A stretch of 64,000 nucleotides of DNA from Acholoe squamosa (taxonomy: Eukaryota > Annelida > Polychaeta > Phyllodocida > Polynoidae): positions 33,952,950 through 34,016,949 of the forward strand of contig OX439047.1 of the NCBI GenBank assembly GCA_949317995.1, in the 5' to 3' direction. This document shows, piece by piece, positions 23,701-35,900 of the stretch. How positions within the stretch are numbered: the stretch's first letter is position 1; each line of letters begins with the position of its first letter. The position numbers and the translations under genes are program-made. The notes under the pieces are model-generated. The model saw only the letters and a program-made list of their open reading frames with translations, was not told the origin of the DNA and did no database searches.

Positions 23701-26700
23701 AATGTCAAATGTCAATTGACAATGTAAGTTCAATGCAAGTTGAATTGGTGCATTTTTTTTTTTTAACTTTTTTATTATTACTTAATTCTAGGCGTGGTTT
23801 GGGTGGGAAGGGTGGGTTGAATTATTGCATGCAGACTAGACTGTGTACAGGCTATAATTACTTAACTATAGGCGAGGTTTGAGTGGGGAGGGTGGGTTGT
23901 ATTGGTGCATGCCTGGGCGGAGGGTAGTATCACCCTGTAACGACCAGTCTTATAAGAACAAAATGAACCAACAAAATATGACAAAATATTAAAACGAAGC
24001 TTTGTATACACTTTTAAAATTAAGATGAATAATGTGGCCATATAAGCAATATAAAACAGTTGTAATTTGACTAAATTTCTATACATAAATTATCAAATAA
24101 GGTAATTTACTATTGCACATGTCGACTCAAGGGTTGTTGGACTGTCCGATTTGGTGTGCAATCGCCCTCCCATTTGAATACAATGGAGATGCTAAGGGCA
24201 TCTCCAATAACAGATTGATTGTCTAAGTCACAGACTTACCCTTCCATCCAGATTCATATCAGCCATTGATTCTGATACTTGATTGGCTCCAGATGCGGTT
24301 TCTGTATAGATAAAACAGAAATTATATACCAAAAATAAATTCATGTAGTTACCATTTCAACAAGGCAAATACCCACCCCTCCCAGCAGACAGCGCTAATA
24401 CGTATATTATTGTCGTCTTCATATAGACAATTTTATAAAGGGAGAAAAGTGTTGCCTCTCTTCTCCACACGGTCTTATGTTTGAAATATCTTGGTTAATG
24501 GTGTCTTTTTATGTGGTTAATAGTGACTTAGAGATGTGCCTCATTGTAACGTTCACAGCAATTTTCAGCCTAACCTACAGCATGGTTTTACACATACAAG
24601 TCATCACCTTAAACACACTATTATTTTGGTCATTGGTCATTACCTGCGTAGTGGTGAGTGTCGACCCAGCCGCCATCCTGATCGTCCTCTTCTATTACCC
24701 GCTCATGTTCCTCCTGGTGACCGTCCAACTGTTTCACCCGCTTATAGCATGGCACTGCAGGAACAACAGAGCAGGGTCGTCAATAAGGACATGGCCCTTA
24801 TAGAACTCAATTTAACATTGAAAACTGTAATACTGCAGATATAAGCACTGTAGCCAATTATAATAAATAAGAAGCCTATAAAGGGAGAATTATCACATCT
24901 ATGGGCCAAAAGGTCTAAGCTAAGAAAAAAATCTCACTTCCAGGGAAATTCTTTTTCACTCTACTTAAACATTTCATTTTTCTTCTGTGGAAGTAATCTT
25001 ATACGAGATAATAATACATAAGTTTTCAAGGGCCTACCTTTGATATGCAAACTCACCATTTCTTGTGATTAGGAACTGCTTGTCCTTTGGGAGGTATGAC
25101 TTTACTTTAGACTCATCTACCACTGCCCATTGCCATGTTGGGCAGTGGTGCACAAGGTGATCCCCTGCGGCAACAAACTAAACAGACATGGCACAAACTA
25201 ATTAGCGGTATATGCAATGTGGTAACATAGGACTGCATTTATATGATTCATTAATAGTAGTTATTATTGGGTGCGAAGCCTTTTGATACATGTAATAAAG
25301 GCTATAAAGAGACTGTGTGTTGTTCCATCTATTACGGATTTATTAAAGGTTGGCTTGGAATGAACTGATTTACTAACCATAGACCCTTTCTTTTTTCATA
25401 GACACTTTTTACGATTTTGATAATTTAATGTCACTTGCCATTTGTAAATATACATTGCATTTGAATAAAGCGTGTTACGATCCTTCATAAGACTAATTCT
25501 CTGCACATTACCTAAAACATATGGGTCAGGTCGCCAGAAAGCAGTAGATTTTGTGTTTTTGGGTCATTTTGGACTCTTATGGCTCTAGAGAAAGAAGTTG
25601 CAAATCAATTTTGTCATACATAGACTCATTTGATAGAGAACACTTAGGGCTATCAGAAACATGTAAATTTATGGTCATCCATCAAAAACTCTCAGACTTA
25701 TAGCTTGCCGAAGTGAAAAAAACAGTCAAATTTGTTCTTTTTTAACTTTTTGTATTTTTTACAAGTGTCCTGTATTGAATAAAGAACATCTGGAGTAACC
25801 CAAAGTTATTTTTTTATTTGTATATGATTGTAGGTATCATTTCCATGAGGTTTGGACATGTTACTGATTGAGAATTTTTCATTGTATGTCTTTGAAAATG
25901 GAAATCTGTAATTTGTAACGTCCGGTACCAAAATCTAAATCAGTTATAAAACATGGAAAAAATGAAGCTTCATAATATTTGTTATTACCCATATTAAGGG
26001 CTTTATTATCCCCTACTTAGGCGAAAAAATTGTGTGTCCAGCAGCATTTCTCTCTGTGTGAGAGCAGCTTATGTGAAATAATTCTTTTCAATTACAAAAT
26101 GGATCAAAATTTGAGTTATGCATGCACAGTAGACTGCCTCTTACATGATGATAAAAGTACCGGACGTTACGTAACGTCCGGTACTTTTATCATCATGTAA
26201 GAGGCAGTCTACTGTGCATGCATAACTCAAATTTTGATCCATTTTGTAATTGAAGTCAATAATAGACACATTGGCCTTGTTATTCCATATGTTTGTTATG
26301 CATAATGGGACATTCCTATATTCTGAGAATAACTCCAATTATCTCCATATTTCATCATTTTGGTACCGGACGTTACATGACACAAAACAAGCAACAAAAA
26401 TGGAACCGGATGCCCTAAGTCGGTATTTTTTGGTTTTCTGAGCTGAGGGGATGTCCCTTCACAATTGTGTTAAGGTTATATAAAGTAATTAGAAAATTAA
26501 TTTTAAAGGCCCTTCAAGGGCAGAATCTTACACTTTCTGACGACCTGACCCATATTATTTATCATATTGGTATTCCTTGATAAACCATGGAGGACAGGTA
26601 CAGGTAACGGTGCGTGAAATATCTCAATGAATAAATCTAATATTGAGAACCAAATTGTTTTCAATAATTGTTGCCTTACCTCTTCTGGTGTTATGACTCC

Positions 26701-29700
26701 AGTCTCTTTGAACTTTGATTCCTGAAAGGTATGATAAGCATGAATAAAAGCCAATATTAATCCAAACTGTTAGCAACTGTCACAATTGAACTAATTTGGG
26801 ACCCCACTTTACGGTTTACTTCAGTTTGCCTTAATGGAATCAGAGATATGAAGATACATGTACCTTTTTATCTCTGATGTAACTTGTCAACACATACCGG
26901 TAACATAAGGAAGAGATAAAAGACCCCTTAGGGAGTGTTCATTTTTTAACAACAGGGGGGGGGGGGGGTTGGTGGGTTTTCGTTTTGACCCCTGAAAATA
27001 TTTTCCGGCCCCCCTTTGAGAGGTGCCAAAATATTTTTGGCCCCCCCTCAGGAGGGGTCAAAATATTTCGCGCCCCCCCCAACATCAAGTTGTGTTGCAC
27101 CACATTGTACAGCATCATATCACACTCAATTGTATTGTTTCACTGAAGTATAAGGTAAAAGTATCACTTCCCAGAGTTATTATCATCAATTAATTATTTT
27201 TCTATTGGAATGCAAGAAATTGAAAAGGTGGTTCCACTTCTCAAGACCAATTTCATCAGTAGCTGCAGTGCGAGTCACACACTACTTAGCCTTATGTCTT
27301 TTGTTTGGAAAAAGCAACCAGGACAAGCTAAGTATAGGGTGGTCTGGAGGCATCACCACCCCAGTCAAACAGTTTTATAAATCTAGAGCCTAAATTTATG
27401 CATTATGGTGGTTTTTGAGGTTTCCCTATACCCTCTGTTTAAAATTCTACAAAATGTTAAAATGGGATCTCATTGCATGGATCTGGATGAATCACAAGAT
27501 TGATTTCTGTGGTCTTAGGTTAAAGCAAGCAAGCAAACCGTATTTGAGGGATCTTTTAAGTCTGAATCAACTTGCTGCAGACACACATGGGCCTTTATGA
27601 CTCTTAACTATAGGGAATGGGCTCTTTTAGCACAGCCTTTGGAAATTTTGTTTGGGGGAGGGGGATAACAAAAGCAATCCAAACAGGCAAATCAAAAACT
27701 TTACCATTTACATGGGTTGGGGGTTTGGGTTTCTGAGCAAATGGCCAGGCCAACTCTAAGTATTCGCATACTGCTTTCCAAGAAAAATGTTTAAAACTCT
27801 TGGGCATGTTTTTTTTTTATTGTTATTGTGATTAATGTGTGATAGAGAGTAAGAATCAGAGGGGGGTCTGGGGCTATGTCCTTCAAGAAAATTTTGAATA
27901 TTGAGAAGTCAAATGGTGCATTTTGGTGACGTATGACTGGATGGTGCAGGGGGGCACACATCCCACCTGACCCCAAGGTTTTATTACCCCTGCATCATAT
28001 ACACTGCTTTTGGCTCAGGGAGCCTAGGGTATATGGAGATGTCCCCCAGGAAAATTTTGAATATCGAGAAGTCAAATGGTGCATTTTGTTGAGGTATGAC
28101 TGGATGACCCGACTGGTATGTCCCCCAGGAAAATTTTGAATATTGCGAAGTCAAATGGTGTATTTTGGTGATGTATGACTGGATGGTGCAGGGGGGCATA
28201 CATCCCACCTGACCCCAAGGTTTTACTACCCCTGCATCATCAATACACTGTTTTTGGCTCAGGGAGCTTAAGGGTATATGGAGATGTCCCCCAGGAAAAT
28301 TTTGAATATTGAGAAGTCAAATGGTGCATTTTGTTGAGGTATGACTGGATGACCAGTCTGGATGGGTCGGGTTTATCCCGGTCGAGTCCATCTCGTATGG
28401 TTCTGTATGGTGTGGTTCTGTTCAGTCTGGATCAATCTGATTCTGTCCGGTCTGGTCTGGGTCCCATTGAAGTCTTGACTGGGTCTGTTGTGGTAGGTTC
28501 AGTCCAGATCCATTTGGTCCAAGTCCATTTGGTCCGGGTCTTTCCAGTCCAGGTCGGTTTAGTTTGGGTCTGTCAGGGTGGATCCATCCAGGGTGAGTCT
28601 GGGGGCAATCCAGGTAGATCTGGGTGAGTCTGGGGGCAGTCCAGGTAAATCTGTCTGGTCCGGGTCAGTCTGGTCTGGGTGAGTCTGTCCAGGTGGATCT
28701 GTCCAGGGGCAGTCTGGGTGGGTACAGGTCAGGCCATCCAGGTCAGGCCATCCAGGTCAGGTCAGGTATGTCTTGCTAGGCCCACTCCAGATGAGGGGAG
28801 AGATTTGGGGAAAGGTTAGGGGAAGGGGAGATGGGAGGAAAGGCTAGGGAGAGAGAGAACACTGAGCATGTGATCTGACCATGACATATGCAAATTCTGA
28901 ATGCGAAAAAAAAATCGAGGTATTAAAAGTAAGGACTCTTCTTTGATTTGCCATTGATAGGTTAAAATGGGAGGGGAGAGGGGGTATCTAGCCCAGGAAA
29001 ATTTTGAATATTGAGACATCAATTTGTGCATTTTGGTGCTTTTTGAGGGTGGCTGATGCCCTTGTACCCAAAGACCCCACTATATATATAAAATGGTAAA
29101 ATGATATCTCATGGGATCTGGACAAAGATTGACCCTGACAGATCTTAGAATAATGGAGAAAACTGAAAAAATGAGGAGTTTGCATGCATGTATGCACGAG
29201 CCATCTGTGACAGGCGTCACACATACCACAGAGCTCTCATGTTCTAATGGAGCCAAAGAGTGAGACTTTTCCCTGAAGCTTGGAATTTTCTAGATTTCTG
29301 AGATGCATTGAAATAAATGCAGTTCCAGGGGGTTTGGGTATGCCCCCAAGAAAATTTGGAGAAATATGGAGGTTCATTTGTTGATTTTTAGAGCATTTTG
29401 GTACATCAACTGAGGATGGATGCTCAAGTTCACTATATAAGTTTATACTGAAATTACAAAGTCTAAAATGCGTGAGAAACAGTGAGAGAGTGAGACAACC
29501 CCCAAATGTGTGAGAATCACGCCAGATGTGTGAGATTCACGACAGATGCTTGAGTGTTGAGAGCTCTGCATACACTCTTGTTGGAATTATGATTCCCCTG
29601 AAAAATTTTGAAATTTTAGAAAGAAAATGGTGCATTCTGATGCATTGTAAAAATATCAGTATAAACTTTCTCCTTCTGCAAATAATATATTGAGAAATTG

Positions 29701-31580
29701 TCCCCACTACTTATCAATTTGGGTATTTACGGCAAGTCGCGTCAATTCGTGCCTCATCGAGAAGGGTCTAAAAATTTTACGCCCCCCCCTCAAGAGCAGT
29801 CAAAATATTTTTCGCCCCCCCCCCTCAGGAGGGGTCAAAAAATTTTACGCCCCCCTCAAACTCACCAACCCCCCCTGTTGTTAAAAAATGAACACTCCCT
29901 TAAAGATGGGCTTGGTGAGCCCAAAGTGTCTTTGTAATTGAGGGGGGGGGCAAATGTACGTTTTTACTTTTTTTGTTTGTCTACTAATGCAGCTACCTAC
30001 ACCTGCCACTATCGTATGCATACCATAGCCTATTCCGACCTAGCTGGACGCTGTAGTGTCTAGCTGAAGCTGGTTATCAGCATGTGCCTTTCACTGGTTT
30101 TAGGGTACAGTTACATCATACCTGGGTGGGAAACCACTCTGTCCCCCCCTACACACTAATAAGTACTATTAAGACTCATTAATTAGCACATAGTGGCTTA
30201 AGAATGTAATTACAAGTTAAAAGGTATGGTTAGTGTGGGTTATCACTCATCACACCTCCAGGTGTGGAGTCTTCACACCTACACTACAGGTGTGGACACT
30301 CACCCATGTATCATACTATAGAGTGGTTTCTGTACCCTGGAAGCTACAGATCTCGCGCGAATGCATGTTAATTATATAGGCCTGAGCTGGTGGCCGCAGT
30401 AAGTCTGTAAGAGCACACCTGCATGGTACTGGCGACCACTGGTACACTTGCAACTTCGGTATACTAGGGACCGGATAGCCCTGTTGACGAGGGAGACAGC
30501 TAGGCCCCTCCTCGTCCTGTGTGGACTCTAATGAGTTTTCTGAAAAATCGGGACTAACTTCCTTTTAAAGTCTTGAATCTTATGGAAAACATTATAACAT
30601 TCCTCAAATATGTCACGAAATGATGATTAGGTAGTGATAATTTTTTTAACAACAGGGGGGGGGGGCTGGTGGGTTTGCGCGTGGACGCGTGAAAAAAAAT
30701 TCGACCGCCCTCTCGAGGGGTAAAATTTTTTCGACCCCCCCATCAGAGGTATTGAAAAAATTCTGAACCCCCCGGTCAAGGGGTTGAAAAAATTCTGACC
30801 CCCCCCCCTCAAACCCACCTGTTGTTAAAAAATGATCATTCCCGAAATGTGTTTTGAAGAACCCTAACATAGTCTTACACTAGTGGAGTGGATGCATTAG
30901 CGAAACAAGGGAGGGGGCCGGTTAGGGAAAGGATGGCTTTCAACACTTATCAAGTCCTACCTAAGCTTTAGTATATAGCACAGGGTATAGCCTGTACATA
31001 AGAAATGTATCTTTTTATTTGAATTGTTATTAGCTGTATACTAAACAAACAATTTTAAATGGACAGTAACAAAAAAAAAAAAAAATCTATTGGATGACTC
31101 TTACGTTTGCAACTCAGTCTCAGAGCTGACACACTATAAAGATGTGTGTGTGCAGCCCTGTGTCACACAGTGTCAGAGTGACTCATTGACTTTCTGAGAC
31201 TTGAGTCAGAGTCTGAGACTAGCCCAGTGGCAGTCGACAAGGAGAAACGAGGGAGGGGTCGGATAAGTCTGAGACTCATCTCTGCTTCTCTTACTCCCAT
31301 GAGAGGTACGGAGTCGGAGATGAGAGTTTAGCCTATGTTTCTAAGCTAGAAACTCAACTACTAGTCAATGCTAGTAGTAGTACTAGTAGTAGTACTACTA
31401 CTAGCCTTGACTAGACTAGAGTCGAGAAGTTGAGTGAGTAGTGAGTGACAGAAACGTCACCAACTCATTTGAACTGACACTTCATAACTACAATTGGCAA
31501 TGACTTACCTTTAAAATGGGCACCATATATTCAGCAACCCCCAATGCTTTACTCTGCAGATAATTCTTGACATTCTGCAT
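20770..31580 (-). CDS. ATG3: ATG3, E2-like enzyme for ATG8/LC3 lipidation (310 residues)
   Basis: Ten coding exons, all with GT-AG junctions and matching phases: 31580-31509, 26721-26680, 25177-25057, 24754-24644, 24301-24240, 22789-22691, 22210-22064, 21849-21722, 21186-21118 and 20851-20770. The start [18 protein letters not shown] and the end TQHFTM match the known family. The protein transfers ATG8/LC3 from ATG7 to phosphatidylethanolamine on autophagic membranes. Seen here: the N-terminal amphipathic helix; the [14 protein letters not shown] and HHCPTWQW signatures; an acidic flexible region (residues ~140-165) with [11 protein letters not shown], the equivalent of the ATG12-binding segment; [14 protein letters not shown]; and the catalytic HPC motif with Cys260, whose codon (21726-21724) lies at the 3' end of exon 8. 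Length is close to the usual ~314 residues. No frame breaks, so it appears functional. Confidence 0.97.
21520..21703. mobile_element. Fragment of a TTAA-type MITE
   Basis: Inverted GTGCTGGC..GCCAGCAC blocks and GTCGGCATGATGCTCCAA are shared with the element at 48957-49113. The right end, AGGG, is followed by TTAA (21704-21707). The left end is not clear. It lies in ATG3 intron 8. Confidence 0.5.
22862..23530. repeat. Degenerate tandem repeat, 58-bp unit
   Basis: The block GAAATCTACC recurs at 22882, 22940 and 22998 (58-bp spacing) and again after 23345 in decayed form, with AGTGAATGTGTATTGG between. A LINE fragment (23010-23335) splits the array. It lies in ATG3 intron 5. Confidence 0.75.
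23010..23335 (+). pseudogene. LINE 3' fragment (C-terminal CCHC-like region of a reverse transcriptase protein)
   Basis: A frame of about 90 codons contains [20 protein letters not shown], a Cys/His arrangement typical of the C-terminus of non-LTR retrotransposon proteins, and ends in a stop at 23287-23289. Only this 3' piece is present, inserted inside the 58-bp tandem repeat. Confidence 0.6.
25915..26376. mobile_element. Two abutting units with TIR GTAACGTCCGGTAC
   Basis: GTAACGTCCGGTAC occurs at 25915 and 26171, and its inverse GTACCGGACGTTAC at 26157-26170 and 26363-26376. This reads as two units (25915-26170 and 26171-26376) joined end to end. They are nested inside the 25519-26555 element. 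Confidence 0.6.
26087..26254. repeat. Perfect 168-bp palindrome with no spacer
   Basis: Base-by-base comparison gives 84-bp arms with no mismatch and no loop, centred between 26170 and 26171 (centre GTTACGTAAC). The first mismatch is at 26086/26255. Confidence 0.95.
27885..28350. repeat. Direct duplication, ~243-bp period
   Basis: A block running from AAGAAAATTTTGAATA through GCATACATCCCACCTGACCC to GGAGATGTCCCCCAGGAAAA is present twice, offset by about 243 bp (for example 27950 versus 28193). Shorter copies of AAATGGTGCATTTTG..GACTGGATG recur within it. Confidence 0.75.
28370..28770. repeat. Low-complexity GGTCTG/CAGGTC tract
   Basis: About 400 bp of degenerate short repeats built on GTCTGG, GTCCAGGT and GGTCAGGCC. 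No coding signal. Confidence 0.8.
30630..30843. mobile_element. Degenerate GGGAGTG-family MITE
   Basis: TIR-like ends GGTAGTGATAATTTTTTTAA and the inverse of TTGTTAAAAAATGATCATTC are present, with the family's poly-C/poly-G interior. The left flank is TTA, the right flank is altered. It lies in ATG3 intron 1. Confidence 0.65.
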
Positions 31581-32936
31581 GTTGATGATAAAACAACGCC
31601 CCCTTTTTCACTGTAATCTGTGATTCTGTCAATAAGGAAACCAAAATTCTATTTCTGATTGCGATTCCGGAAGTGACCAAGGTCTGCCGACTTAAAATTT
31701 TAAAATTCTCGGAAAATATCTAGATTTTCTAAGAATGGTAGGCGTATATGTTCAAATTACCTGTTGATCAAGAAATGTTAACAAAATTGTTTTTAGTTTG
31801 TTGATTTTAGGTATTATTTAGTATGTATTATCGAAATACAGATTTATAAATGATATAAATAAATAGAGAGTGTTGTGATACCTAAGTCAGCGGATTGTTT
31901 AGTTATGTTTGGACAAGTGCACTTGTAGAACGGAGTTTAAGTTTTCTCTGGATTTAGATCGTAAATCAACTATTTACCCAGGTCAGACCTATTTTAATAT
32001 GGTTAGATATAAAAAACCAAAGTATCGTTAGATTTTGTAGAAGATAACAACTTGCTCTCCCCAAGTAATCTAAACTGAGTGTGACTGTGTCTGTGAGTCT
32101 GTCACTCTGTAGTGTAGTGGTACCGGGACCCATGGCCCTAGAGACCGATGGCCCCGAAGACCGATGGCCCCAAGTGGGACCGATGGCCCTAGAAAATGAG
32201 ACTGATGGCCCCAACTTTTAAACCAGGGTCCATCCCACCTCTATCACCTATCTTCAATAACCATGCATATCTATGACACTTTCCATGTTACACTTGATTG
32301 AAAATTATATGAAAAAAAAGATAATTATTAAGAAAAAATGTTGAAAAAAAATTTAAAAAAAAAATTTTCAGATGTGCTTTCTATATTCAATCCATACATA
32401 AACACAATTAAATCACATGTCTTACATATGTTTTAACCATATATTCTATGATTTATTTGCCATTTTAATAAACAGCTTTCTTTATTTATGACATAGCAAT
32501 CACATACAATAACATTAATGACATAGCAATCACATACAATAACATCAGTACAAGTATCACATTCTTTGATATTACAATAACAATGTAATACCATATCACA
32601 TTTAAACACAATTAAATCTTATGTCTTACATATGTTTTAACCATATATTCTATGATTTATTTGCCATTTTAAGACACAGCTTTCTTTATTAATGACATAG
32701 CAATCACATACAATAACATTAATGACATAGCAATCACATACAATAACATCAGTACAAATATCACATTCTTTGATATTACAATAACAATGTAATACCATAT
32801 CACATTTAAACACAATTAAATCTTCATCTGTTACAGTGTTGAATCGACCTTACACTGGTTTGCACAAGTGGTATGTTATATATATTTTTCAGCTTTGATC
32901 TGTTTCAGCACACAACACAGTTTGTAGCCCTCCAGG
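31581..32936. promoter_or_regulatory. Shared 5' region between ATG3 and CEP63
   Basis: The two start codons face away from each other across 1356 bp. The region contains short repeats of GACCGATGGCCC (32113-32215) and a 204-bp tandem duplication (32401-32823). The CEP63 ATG is preceded by possible acceptors (for example TGTTTCAG near 32908), so a 5' UTR exon may lie here. No TATA box is assigned. Confidence 0.45.
32401..32823. repeat. Tandem duplication, 204-bp period with a nested 31-bp repeat
   Basis: AACACAATTA starts at 32401, 32605 and 32809, exactly 204 bp apart. Each unit holds two copies of AATGACATAGCAATCACATA. Confidence 0.85.
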
Positions 32937-35900
32937 ATGGAGCCCCTCTCAGGTCTGTGGGCCGACCTCAGGAAGGCTGGCGGGTGAGTAAAGCCCTGGT
33001 TGTTAAAGATTAACAAGGAACTAGAGGGGTCGGGAATGTAACCTATCCACATAATGTCTGCAGTTATAAGACTGAATTTAGATTGTCATCCATAATTAAA
33101 CTTTCATTGGTCACCATATACACAATATATCTATCAAGAATCCAGTTTATCCTCTACCACTACCGGGTAGTATATATATAAAGTCTTTTTGATAAGTTTG
33201 AGCGTTCAATTACCCTTGCCACAGCCTACCAGCTAAGGGGGTGTTGCTGTCGACATGTGAGGCAGAGTTGACCCAGTTGATGCAGCAGATAGACGTGATG
33301 GTGCAGGCAAAGCGTGCCGAGTGGAATCAGGAGCGACAGGTACTGCAGGCCAAGTTAGACGTAAGGCAGCAGGAGCATGCGCTCACCAAGTCCACGCTGG
33401 ATCAGAAACACCAGGAGGTAGAACACCATTCTCTATATACAATATTTACTGTATCACTAACTGTGAAACCTGATGTATATGATTTGAATAAAGGGCATAT
33501 ATGGCAAAATACCATTAAGTGTAATAGTTTGATATTTTATCACTTATCTTATTTATTTGTACCGTAAAACCCTGATCATAAGGTGACCCCAGTCATAAGC
33601 CGGGGGTAGAGTTTGAAGAAATATCATTAGCCGGTTTTGGGGTCAAGTTTTAACCATTTTCTTTTTATGCTATAGTAATAAAACCCCGGTCATAAGCCGG
33701 GGGTAGACTTTGGGAGAAATTTAGAAGCCGGTTTTGGTCAAAAATAGAAAAAAAAAATCCGGCTTATGACCAGGGTTTTACGGTAGTTATTGTATGTATA
33801 TGTCACTAGGGTGTAGGATACTGCATGAAACCCCTTTTGCATAAGATACATGTATCAGTAAAATTTACTTGCATGAAATTACAGATAGGCCAACTGCGCT
33901 GCCAAGTGGAGTCAACTGACCGGGAGAAAAGAGAGATTGTTGAGCAGTATGAGAAACAACTTAAGACACTCAAAGATGAGGTATGATATACCTTTGTCCA
34001 TATTGAAAACATCTTGCACTTGTTCAATTCTTAGACTGATGTCATAGTATAGCAGTTAGTGGGAGGAACGATGTTTGATATACTGTTGAAGTGTTCATCT
34101 TCGGTGAGCTGATAAAATTGGAAATAGTGATCTGATATGCCCGGGTTCAGATTGTCAGAGTCTGAAATGAGAAAGTTGGTAGCTAAAGCTATAGGGTCTA
34201 CATAGAAAAAGGGTACCGGTAATGATCAAAGAACCTTTTCAAACAAACAATGGGTTTGTACGTTCATAGTAATGTTGGTCCTATTATCAAATAATTGCTC
34301 AGATCCTCTGCACCCACCCCTCTACTGACAGTAGAGTACACATTTAATTGCTCTCTCCCCATTATATGCTGGTATGTCAGTTCTTGTGTTGTATCACAGC
34401 AGTAATAGAGCTTACAATTGTTCTTGCCTTCCGCAGTCCACTTTTGATAACAATTACGACCATATACTAGAAAGATTAAATGTATCTATGTGATAAAACA
34501 TGATGTAATTTGGTTATTTGTGGTACAGTATGTTTTAAGAGACAGACTTTCTCTTTTTAGGTGGGAACAATGCGAAAGGAGTATGAGCGTCTAAAGAAGC
34601 AGTACCGCCGCTACGCCCACCAGGAGAAGCACCGAGCTGCCACCGACATGGAGGAGTCAAGTAGTGAACTCCGCAAACTGAGCAAGAAGCTTGATGTGAG
34701 TACAATGTGGAAATGATTTACTGTAATAACCGTTACGTGGCATATAAGGCGCAGCTTTTATTTCAGGATAGACCCTTTTTAGAAAAGAACAGTGCTAATA
34801 TAACCAAAATTTAGCCTCAAGTGTGCCTTGTATGTCTGGCAATAACTATTGCTACTTTAAATCCTTAGATTTCTTACTTAGTGCTCCAATTTGAAAACAT
34901 TGTAGAATATTGGAACCTAATTTGTCTAAGTGCATTTATTTTTAATTGCATAAAAGCGATCGATGTGACTCACAGTATTTGCATGAAAGTTGATAGTTTC
35001 CTTGATCATATTCATGGCTGGCCGTTCTGTAGGATTACCGTCAAAAAGCCAAGGATTGGGAACAACAGAAGCGGTCCCTCCAAAAACAGGTTGAGACTTT
35101 AGAGTCGCAGAGTAAAATGCTTGCTGATAAATGTGAACTTGCACAGGTTGGTAGTTCTTTCCTTATACATGAATTATTTGACACCTATGTAGATGTTATT
35201 GTCATGAAATACTTGATGTATGAAATGTGAAAGTTTGCTTGATAGCTGTAGGGGATGTGCGTATGACTTGTTACTGTATACGCTGGCATGAATATATCCA
35301 TCTCTATTGTTATGCCCATCTGATATCAGAATCATCTTTATTTTAGAGTCAGCTGTACTTTTTGTTTGTTGATATGAGGTTATGTATATCTAACAGGCTA
35401 ATGCAGAATTCATACAGGTAGGAGTAGTAAATTCATGAGTTAAGATTTTAGAGAACCCTGTTTGAGCTTCCAACGTTCAGACAAAATCAGTTCAATAGCA
35501 ATTAGATACTAGAATGCTCTCCTCATTACCTATTACGGAACCCATCTTTGAATTTTTGGAATCACATGCATGTTTTATTTTTCATTATAATGCCGGTAGT
35601 TTTTAGATTTCTAGAATTTATATTAGATTGAACAGATAATTGGTAATTTTCTCCTTATTTTACGTTTGCTTCTATTTGCCATCTACCTTAGTTTTGTTTC
35701 TGTTTACTTTTGTTTCTTTTTTTTTCTATTAAATTTCGTTAACTTTGCAAGAACAATTCTCCTCTGTTCATGCAATACATTAGTTTCCAGACCTCTGCAG
35801 CTATGATTTTCACAAATAGTTTGATTCGTTTAATTTTTCTCCTTAAAAATAATTAAATTGGGGGGGGGGGTGTGGGTTTAGTTCTCATTGCAACTACAAG

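Larger units (their letters stand above)
25519..26555. mobile_element. 1.04-kb element with TIR ATATGGGTCAGGTCGCCAG
   Basis: The left end ATATGGGTCAGGTCGCCAGA is matched in inverse at 26536-26555 (right end TCTGACGACCTGACCCATAT). There is no long open frame. The interior holds two smaller TIR units and a perfect palindrome. A sequence at 62604-62622 begins with the same ATATGGGTCAGGTC, so this is a family. It lies in ATG3 intron 2. Confidence 0.65.
26931..29899. mobile_element. GGGAGTG-family element split by a 2.7-kb insert
   Basis: The left terminus GGGAGTGTTCATTTTTTAAC and the right terminus, inverse of the same, are both flanked by TTA (26928-26930 and 29900-29902). The terminal 150 bp on each side hold the family's usual internal motif (GTCAAAATATTT beside poly-C). 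Between about 27085 and 29760 lies unrelated repetitive sequence. Full-length copies elsewhere are ~280-320 bp, so the middle is probably an insertion. It lies in ATG3 intron 1. Confidence 0.65.

Noticed and set aside
28331-28627. 98-codon frame rich in Gly/Ser/Val
   Set aside because: Encoded by the GGTCTG low-complexity tract.
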